Shown: one piece after another, positions 58,083 to 64,000 of the stretch
Numbering within the stretch: position 1 is the first letter of the stretch
Layout of the letters: every line of letters starts with the position of its first letter
Source of the DNA: Paraneptunicella aestuarii
Lineage (GTDB): Bacteria; Pseudomonadota; Gammaproteobacteria; Enterobacterales; Alteromonadaceae
Direction: 5' to 3'
Assembly: GCF_019900845.1 (NCBI RefSeq)
Contig: NZ_CP074570.1
Span: 2,666,001-2,730,000, forward strand
DNA: 64,000 nucleotides
The notes under the pieces: generated by a model
The model's database searches: none
What the model saw: only the letters and a program-made list of their open reading frames with translations
What the model was told of the DNA's origin: nothing
Program-made: the position numbers and the translations under genes

Positions 58083-59135
58083 AAGTGCAACGCTCATGGT
58101 TGCATGGTGATAGACGATCAACTGCCTATTGGTGGTATTCTAAAGTCGCCAAAAATTAGAGTATTACCATGAGTTATAAGCAGTTGACCGAGGGTCAAAG
58201 ATATCAGATCGAAGCATTATTGCGAGAAGGTTTTAGCCAAAGTCATATCGCCATTCAGATTGGCAAGAACAAAAGTAGTGTGAGTCGGGAAATTAAGCGC
58301 AATGTCTCTGAAACAGGTTATTGTGCAGAGACTGCCCATAAAATAACAATGGAAAGGCACCTCCATAAAAGTAAACGTGGGATACCCGATGATACGCGCT
58401 TTTTTGTTGAGTACTGTTTGTCACTTAAATGGAGTCCAGAGCAAATTTCTGGTGTGGGTGATCTGACAGGATATCGAGTAAGTCATCAGTGGATTTATGA
58501 GTTTATCTATGAGGATAAAAAAGCCGGAGGAAAGCTTTTTAAACAGTTAAGACATGGACACCGAAAGTATAAAAAAGGTGGTTCAGGCAAACGCACTATC
58601 ATCCCAAATCGCGTTGGTATTGAGCACAGGCCAGAAGTGGTTGACACAAAGGAACGCTTCGGAGACTGGGAGGTTGATACTGTTCTGGGTAAACAAGGAA
58701 CAGGGGCGATTGTGAGCCTTGTTGAGCGCAAAAGCAGGCTCTATTTAGTGCGTAAAGTGAGTGGCAAAAATGCGAAAGATGTCGCACTAGCCATGACTGA
58801 TATGTTACGCCCTTATACCGATTCGGTTAAAACCATTACAGCAGACAATGGTACAGAATTCTGTGACCACGAAACCGTTGCAAAGGCATTAAAGACAGAT
58901 ATCTATTTTGCCAATCCGTATGCCTCATGGGAGCGAGGATTGAATGAAAACTTTAATGGTTTGCTGAGACAATATATTCGCAAGGGAACTGATCTGACGA
59001 CAGTCAGTGATGAAGAATTGTCTTCAATCGAAAAGCAGATAAATTTACGTCCGAGGAAGTGCCTCGGATTCAGGCAGCCAGCAGTTGTCTTTGATGAACT
59101 GCTGAATGCTGCTTAATTGGTTGAGTGTTGCACTT
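58083..59135 (+). mobile_element. IS30-family element, about 1053 bp
   Basis: It contains one IS30-type transposase, flanked by inverted ends aagtgcaacgctca (58083-58096) and its near-complement tgagtgttgcactt (59122-59135), with one mismatch. The exact outer bases are uncertain and no clear target duplication is seen. The left end abuts the thioesterase-like fragment. Confidence 0.82.
58169..59116 (+). CDS. IS30-family transposase
   Basis: 315 aa. The N-terminal helix-turn-helix reads LTEGQRYQIEALLREGFS followed by IGKNKSSVSREI, typical of IS30. The DDE core shows DWEVDTV (Asp), TADNGTEF (Asp) and ERGLNEN (Glu). Length matches the family (310-380 aa). The frame is intact. It catalyses copy-paste or circle-mediated transposition of the surrounding element. 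Confidence 0.95.
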   Translation: MSYKQLTEGQRYQIEALLREGFSQSHIAIQIGKNKSSVSREIKRNVSETGYCAETAHKITMERHLHKSKRGIPDDTRFFVEYCLSLKWSPEQISGVGDLTGYRVSHQWIYEFIYEDKKAGGKLFKQLRHGHRKYKKGGSGKRTIIPNRVGIEHRPEVVDTKERFGDWEVDTVLGKQGTGAIVSLVERKSRLYLVRKVSGKNAKDVALAMTDMLRPYTDSVKTITADNGTEFCDHETVAKALKTDIYFANPYASWERGLNENFNGLLRQYIRKGTDLTTVSDEELSSIEKQINLRPRKCLGFRQPAVVFDELLNAA

Positions 59136-59215
59136 GAGAGTTGAATCCGCGTCATATACAACACAATTGGAGAAACGATCGCCTAAAGCATGAGCCGGAT
59201 GTACGTTTTCGCTAG

Positions 59216-60088
59216 ACAGTGTTGATCTTTGTTTATATTTCAATCGCAATACATTGGTAGCCACATCATGACAAAGGCCAGAGCGACTATGCTGCGATAA
59301 TTCCTCGCCAATTTGTCATACCGAGTGGCAACGGCTCTGTATTTCTTTATCTTCATAAAGGCATTTTCAACAAGGTGTCGGTACCTATATAAACACCACT
59401 CCATTTGGCTATTTCCGATGCGGCTATTTTGCTTCCTTGGTATCTGCGATTGACTGCCCTTATTTTCGATAAAGTCCCTTAAAACCTCGCTGTCGTAGCC
59501 CTTGTCTGCAACGACATGCTGTGCCGTAGATGCATGACTAATCAAACTCTCTGCATGGACAATATCGTTAACTTGACCACCCGATAATTCAAAATAAACT
59601 GGCAATCCGCCGCTATCGACAGCCAAATGGATTTTAGTCGAGTTACCGCCTCGGCTTTTGCCTATTGCTTCTTCGTCTTTGCGACCACTTCGAGCACTAT
59701 CCTGATGGGCTTTGACAATACTGCCATCGATGAACAGCCATTCTGTATCACTTTCCTTCGCCAAAGTGCTCAACAATTTTTCTAAAACACCTTTTTTCGA
59801 CCATAAGTTAAACCGCCGAAAAATGGTATTCCATAGACCAAACTCAGGAGGTAAATCTCGCCACTGTATACCTGTGCGCATTCGATAAAGAATGCCTTCC
59901 AGCGTATTTCTGTGCTCATATTTATTGTAAACCCGCCCACTTTCTTTGAGCACATTTTTTAACTTTTTCCAAGCATTATCTGTTAGCATTGTTCGTGGCA
60001 TAGCATCACCTTCGGTATAACGATTTTTGGCGAAACCATTATACCTTGATGCTATGCCGATTGTTTTTTGCACAAAGGTCAACACTGT
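59216..60088 (-). mobile_element. IS5-family element, 873 bp, flanked by CTAG
   Basis: Terminal inverted repeats acagtgttgatctttg and acagtgttgacctttg (one mismatch in 16). CTAG lies directly outside both ends (59212-59215 and 60089-60092), fitting a target duplication of this family. The clean ends suggest a recent insertion. It sits 80 bp from the IS30 element. Confidence 0.92.
59240..60001 (-). CDS. IS5-family (IS427-like) transposase
   Basis: 253 aa from ATG at 60001 (MPRTMLTDNAWKKLKN), preceded by GAAGGTG. A longer frame to 60085 would run into the terminal repeat and is less likely. Markers are GIQWRDLPPEFGLWNT, FIDGSIVKAHQ (Asp), VADKGYDS (Asp) and the Y-x2-RHLVENAFMKIK box (Glu). In this element a single intact frame appears, without the programmed frameshift seen in many IS427 members. 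Confidence 0.93.
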   Translation of the reverse strand: MPRTMLTDNAWKKLKNVLKESGRVYNKYEHRNTLEGILYRMRTGIQWRDLPPEFGLWNTIFRRFNLWSKKGVLEKLLSTLAKESDTEWLFIDGSIVKAHQDSARSGRKDEEAIGKSRGGNSTKIHLAVDSGGLPVYFELSGGQVNDIVHAESLISHASTAQHVVADKGYDSEVLRDFIENKGSQSQIPRKQNSRIGNSQMEWCLYRYRHLVENAFMKIKKYRAVATRYDKLARNYRSIVALAFVMMWLPMYCD

Positions 60089-60237
60089 CTAGCTCTTTAG
60101 TTGAAATATTGTGCAAATAAAATCAAATGTGACCACATAAAACATTTACCATTGCGAGGCAGTTTAATTACTCTTTGCTGTTGAATTCAAGAGGTAGGTA
60201 AAGCTCTCATAAATTATTACTAATCCATTTCCTCTAT

Positions 60238-61839
60238 TCAAAACTCTGCACCTACTAACGAACTGACTAAATCGCTCTGGTGACCTTCACTCAATCGCTT
60301 CAGAACCTGTTCAAATTGTTTCGATAGTTTTTTACTTTTATCTTCGGTTAGAAACTCAGCATCGAATGTGAACCTTACGCTGAGTTCTTCAGCCAACAAT
60401 TGTGCTCTTATAATGACGGGATAACTTATCAAGTACTCAGGCTCTAAATTCTCAATACTAAAACCCGGTAGTAAATTACTTGCTTGTGGCTGCTTGTATC
60501 CTGAAAGTGAGTTCTCAAAGATCAGTAAACTATCGAACAAGGGTTCGTCTGAAGTTAGCCCGCTGTAAGCCAGGACTTCAGAAAGGGGCAGACAACTGTA
60601 TTCCTGGCATTTAAGAGTACCTTCATGAACGACATCCAGAAGATGTTTGATGAGCTCCACACCAGAGAAATCAATCAGTACAGGAACCAAATTAACAAAC
60701 TGCCCTAACATTTTTTCGTTTCCCTCGAGCCGTAAAGACTTGCATGGAAACACCCCCCCATACACTACACTGGTACCTCCGCAATAATGTCGCAAAATGA
60801 CGGCCCATGCGGCATGAAGAATAGTGCCTAATGCCGTGCAGTGTTCATGTGCTAAAGCTTGTAGCTTTTTTGTGCTTTCAGATGAAAACGAGATGCTGGA
60901 TATCCAACTTGCCGGCAACTCTTTTTCAATATCATCAATTGGATGGGCTAAAAGCGTTGGTAAAGAAATTCGGTTTAAATGTTTTTGCCAGTGCTTTCGG
61001 GTCAAACCGGGATCTTGTTGTAATAGCCAGTGAATGTGCTCTTCATAAGGTAGAGCTACGGAAGAATCAAATACTTTTCCAACAACCGATTTTCCAACAT
61101 CATCGAGTAATTCATTCAGCAATACGGAAATGCACCACTCATCCATAAGGAAGTAAGGATAAGTGAATATAAGATAACTATGTTTTTTTCCGGTTTTTAT
61201 CAACCTGAGTCTTGTTAATAACGGCTTTGACAGGTCAACCTTCTGAGCTTTATCCCTGGACTTAAATTGTTTCCACAACTGTTCCTGTTGCCCTTCATCG
61301 ACTGAACTCCAATCAATACACCATCTTGGCATTTGATAGGTATAATCTGATATCACATCAAGTGTTTTGTACACAAACTGATGTAAGGATCCTGGCCCTG
61401 TCTCTACAAAACCAGTTCTCAAAATATCATGCCTGTTAACGACAGATTGCCAGGCATTTAATACATCTACAGGCTCCAGTTCACCAGAGACTTCATAACA
61501 ATATTGTGTTACACAAGTCTCTCGGTTCTGTTTTCCAATTCCACGGAACCACATTTCTGTTTGTAAAGGTGTCGCAATATACAGTTTGTAAAAATCGGGA
61601 TACTGGTGCTTAATTTGTTCCCATGCTTGCTGACTGAGCCTCGCATTGGGGAAATCAGAAACTGTGAAATATTCACTCTGCTTAAAAATATTTAACAGTT
61701 CTTTCTTCTTATTCCGAATATTATCCAGTAACTCCTTATTTAGTTTATCGTCAGGTGCATGTAATTTTAACTTCCCATCAACCACTCCCAGAACAATTCC
61801 ATTCTGTTTGCAATATTCCATAATTTCTCTGGTGTTCAC
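60238..61839 (-). CDS. Stand-alone docking + degenerate condensation domain protein
   Basis: 533 aa. GTG start at 61839, chosen because its N-terminus then aligns with the TubC-like docking domains of the two beta-alanine NRPSs. A condensation fold follows (aa 60-520), with FVNLVPVLIDF and PLFDSLLIFENS matching their C domains. At the active site, where they read TYHHILLDGW, this protein reads TYPYFLMDEW (about aa 225-234). Both His and the Gly are lost, so normal condensation activity is unlikely. It begins 9 bp after the oxygenase gene and ends before the IS pair. It may be a structural or recruiting partner, or the stump of a longer NRPS. Confidence 0.88.
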   Translation of the reverse strand: MNTREIMEYCKQNGIVLGVVDGKLKLHAPDDKLNKELLDNIRNKKKELLNIFKQSEYFTVSDFPNARLSQQAWEQIKHQYPDFYKLYIATPLQTEMWFRGIGKQNRETCVTQYCYEVSGELEPVDVLNAWQSVVNRHDILRTGFVETGPGSLHQFVYKTLDVISDYTYQMPRWCIDWSSVDEGQQEQLWKQFKSRDKAQKVDLSKPLLTRLRLIKTGKKHSYLIFTYPYFLMDEWCISVLLNELLDDVGKSVVGKVFDSSVALPYEEHIHWLLQQDPGLTRKHWQKHLNRISLPTLLAHPIDDIEKELPASWISSISFSSESTKKLQALAHEHCTALGTILHAAWAVILRHYCGGTSVVYGGVFPCKSLRLEGNEKMLGQFVNLVPVLIDFSGVELIKHLLDVVHEGTLKCQEYSCLPLSEVLAYSGLTSDEPLFDSLLIFENSLSGYKQPQASNLLPGFSIENLEPEYLISYPVIIRAQLLAEELSVRFTFDAEFLTEDKSKKLSKQFEQVLKRLSEGHQSDLVSSLVGAEF

Positions 61840-61848
61840 TGTCCAGTC

Positions 61849-63210
61849 CTATACAGTCAATTTCAAAACACCAATATGGTTTAACCTGTTAAGCAAATGC
61901 ATGATTTCATCCTGAATACGCAAATCAGCAAATTGATTTGTCATAGACTCAATAGAAATCACATTCCCTGTATTAATTAATTCGACAATTGGCTTAACCA
62001 GATCTTCATGATGCTTGTTATAATCGAAAGTGGTACCAGCACATCCAACAACGATGTGATTAGTGCTTTTCCCCCAGAGTAAAGAATGGTTCTTCAACAA
62101 TTGAATCGACTGGTTTTTCATAAGCGGAGCTTCTTCAATTTCAATCACTTCAGAAGCTAATCCATAAGAAGACAATACAGAAACCCAGAATTTAACTGCC
62201 ATCAAGTCCAGAAAGTCTTGCGGTATATAGTTAGCCAGTAATTTGGCTGCATCAGTGATATGCTCGGGTATTGATTCTGCATTTTTTTGCATATTATCAG
62301 GATCAAACTGCAATCGACTGTTATCGCGTTCTTTCTGCTTCAAATGCTTTACAGTTTGCTCATAGCGGTCTCGCAGCAAGGATAAAATCCGATATTTTTC
62401 CTGATACTCACCCGCAGGAAAGCACTCTAATTGCTTCTCAATAAAATTGAAAAAAGCACTGGTACAGTCTCTTGCTGGTTTTACTGCAACAAACAGGTTA
62501 AAGCTGTCTTTAACCTTAGACTCACCAATATGAAGTTGATATGAGGGAAAATAGATCATCTGCCCCGGATGAGCTATCAAAATAGCGGCATCCTTGGAAT
62601 ATGCTTCCATATCTCGCATGCCATTAACTTCCGGGTTATCTTCCTCATAACCCTCCGGCCAGACCCATATGGTTTTTTCTCCCCTTAAAGAAGTAATGAA
62701 GGTGGCATCACATTCCTTCTCACAATCATGAATATGGGCACCAAATGGCGTAGATGTGTATTCACCAAAAAAGAAGAAGGCAAAAGACTCTGGTGCGATG
62801 TAACCCAGTCGGGAGAATACATTTTTTAACAATCCATACACTTCTGCACGCACGTGAGGCAACAACTCAGCCCTATCAAGAACAGTACACAGTTCCCTCC
62901 CTTTAAGAAGGGGCTGTAATCGCTCAATAAAGTTTGTATAGTTTCCATCAGAAATCTTGGGGATTATTCCCATTGCATCAATTTCAGCAGGGGTTACCGG
63001 TGTACCATCAATAAACAACTTTAATGATGCCTTGGATGCGTGCCTTTTTCTGGTGAACGTGTTTAAACCATTCAATAGCATTTGATATGCATCTTCATGA
63101 GTAATGATGTCAGGTTGTACGTAGGCGTCTAACACCGCATATTCTTTCTGCCAGATATTATTAACAAAATCATCCCAAAATTTATCTGATTTAATATTCT
63201 GAACTTCCAT
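61849..63210 (-). CDS. Cupin/JmjC-like Fe(II)/2-oxoglutarate oxygenase
   Basis: 453 aa. The cupin core is at aa 120-245: FGAHIHDCEKECDATF (about 155-170) supplies a His-x-Asp/Glu type metal site and FPSYQLHIGES (about 222-232) the distal His, in the manner of RoxA/JmjC-like hydroxylases. TIWVWPEGYEE and the Lys/Arg-rich following segment fit the same fold. The C-terminal 200 residues are mainly helical with an unassigned role. It lies 25 bp after one NRPS and 9 bp before the stand-alone condensation protein, so it is part of the cluster and may hydroxylate a bound amino acid or the peptide. Metal ligands are inferred by pattern. The ATG has AGGGG at a long spacing. Confidence 0.75.
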   Translation of the reverse strand: MEVQNIKSDKFWDDFVNNIWQKEYAVLDAYVQPDIITHEDAYQMLLNGLNTFTRKRHASKASLKLFIDGTPVTPAEIDAMGIIPKISDGNYTNFIERLQPLLKGRELCTVLDRAELLPHVRAEVYGLLKNVFSRLGYIAPESFAFFFFGEYTSTPFGAHIHDCEKECDATFITSLRGEKTIWVWPEGYEEDNPEVNGMRDMEAYSKDAAILIAHPGQMIYFPSYQLHIGESKVKDSFNLFVAVKPARDCTSAFFNFIEKQLECFPAGEYQEKYRILSLLRDRYEQTVKHLKQKERDNSRLQFDPDNMQKNAESIPEHITDAAKLLANYIPQDFLDLMAVKFWVSVLSSYGLASEVIEIEEAPLMKNQSIQLLKNHSLLWGKSTNHIVVGCAGTTFDYNKHHEDLVKPIVELINTGNVISIESMTNQFADLRIQDEIMHLLNRLNHIGVLKLTV

Positions 63211-63235
63211 AAAAACCCAATACCCCTGTTATTCG

Positions 63236-64000
63236 TTAAATCTCAATTCCGTCCTGCGACAATGAGTCATCAGAACCTTGTACTACATACTCTTTATACA
63301 GCTTACGGTTTACGTTAACTTCCCTGCAATGTTCTATACAGCTCATAAGAGCCTGTTCATAAGCCTGAGCCAGCGACGCTGTACTCTTGCAGGCAACACT
63401 GGCAGAAATGGAAAAGCGTAAACATCCTTTATGGACTATGCCATTGATGCTCAAATCAACTGTAGATGGGTTCTCACTGGCAACATCTGCCCCAGCAGAT
63501 TCTTTTGCGGGAACAAAAACCGAATCCTGATTAATCGTGTTGTCAAACTGACCAAGGTAGTTGAACTCTATCTGCGCAGGATTATATTTAGCCTCCAACG
63601 CTTCAAGACCACTATCCGGATCCAGATAACGTAGCAATCCATAACCCATACCCTTGTCAGGCACTGCTCGGTATTGCTCTTTAACCTGTTTGATAAGCTC
63701 TCCAACCTCTCGATTGTCATCCAGCGACACACCTGCATCACTTAGAATCAATGGATACAAAGAAGTAAACCATCCCACTGTGTCACTCACATCAAGATGC
63801 TCAAACAACTCCTCTCTACCATGACCTTCCATCAATAAACGCAAGCTGTGCTGACCACTCCACTGTCGGTAAGCCATCAAAAAACCACACAACAACAATT
63901 CATTAATCCGGGTGCGATAAGCATCATTACATTCTCCCAACAACTGTCGGGTCGATTCTTCATCCAGCGTGAAGCCCGATGCTTCATTACCCCAAGCCTC
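63236..64000 (-). CDS. NRPS C-terminal epimerisation domain (5' part beyond window)
   Basis: An open frame of 254 codons enters from the right edge and stops at 63236. It is the second half of an epimerisation domain with canonical motifs: EGHGREELF (catalytic Glu), DTVGWFTSLYP, GYGLLRYL and EFNYLGQF. It ends after the domain without a thioesterase. It converts the last T-bound L-residue to D before transfer to the next protein. By order it acts upstream of the oxygenase and the beta-alanine NRPSs. Its motifs are a useful contrast to the degenerate E-like domains downstream. Confidence 0.92.
   Translation of the reverse strand, partial: EAWGNEASGFTLDEESTRQLLGECNDAYRTRINELLLCGFLMAYRQWSGQHSLRLLMEGHGREELFEHLDVSDTVGWFTSLYPLILSDAGVSLDDNREVGELIKQVKEQYRAVPDKGMGYGLLRYLDPDSGLEALEAKYNPAQIEFNYLGQFDNTINQDSVFVPAKESAGADVASENPSTVDLSINGIVHKGCLRFSISASVACKSTASLAQAYEQALMSCIEHCREVNVNRKLYKEYVVQGSDDSLSQDGIEI

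Noticed and set aside
59136..59215. 80-bp open frame between the two ISs as more of the thioesterase
   Set aside because: The frame does not join the 57923-58082 fragment cleanly across IS30 and meets a stop when joined across IS5. There is too little sequence to support it.
60002..60085. 28-residue N-terminal extension of the IS5 transposase
   Set aside because: It would start inside the terminal inverted repeat. The ATG at 60001 has a better ribosome site and matches the usual family N-terminus.

Overview
The window looks like a marine or host-associated gammaproteobacterium. The reasons are the moderate GC, the gammaproteobacterial tRNA-Asp 3' sequence, the IS10-, IS5- and IS30-type elements, and the very large nonribosomal peptide synthetase (NRPS) genes. 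Genus cannot be fixed from the sequence alone. Nearly all biosynthetic genes lie on the minus strand, so the pathway reads from right to left.

LEFT PART (1-36.7 kb). Two giant NRPS genes are joined by a 4-bp ATGA overlap. The upstream one (16189-36702, 6837 aa) starts with a formyltransferase domain and has six modules. The downstream one (1-16192) has a TubC-type docking domain and at least five modules, and runs off the left edge. Substrate pockets read by eye suggest an N-formylated chain rich in Ala and Val/Ile. Most condensation domains have a dual epimerisation/condensation-like motif, so many D residues are likely; linear gramicidin is the closest known idea. Whole A domains have been copied between modules (1.1-kb and 1.7-kb near-identical blocks), and 12-15 bp in-frame tandem duplications are scattered through the linkers.

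MIDDLE (36.7-46 kb). A 49-bp 3' remnant of a tRNA-Asp gene (candidate att site) is followed by repeated GGTCAC boxes and a plus-strand trio: a 194-aa unknown protein and two unusually large tyrosine-recombinase-like proteins (768 and 1048 aa). Then come an IS10-like element with 28-bp ends and a small exported ankyrin-repeat protein. The remnant's orientation implies that the mobile element lies to its right.

RIGHT PART (46-64 kb). A second NRPS locus reads right to left: the E domain of an NRPS truncated by the window edge, a cupin/JmjC-like oxygenase, a stand-alone docking+condensation protein lacking its catalytic histidines, two insertion sequences, a frameshifted docking-C-A-T-E-like NRPS, a GH57-like protein, and an intact docking-C-A-T-E-like NRPS. 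The last two NRPSs share a 3.3-kb near-identical block that ends at the T-domain serine. Their A domains lack the usual Asp235 and have a beta-alanine-type pocket. Their terminal E-like domains have lost the catalytic Glu, which fits an achiral beta-alanine substrate. Beside the IS30 element a short open fragment resembles the C-terminus of a thioesterase, which suggests that the original chain-release domain was destroyed there.
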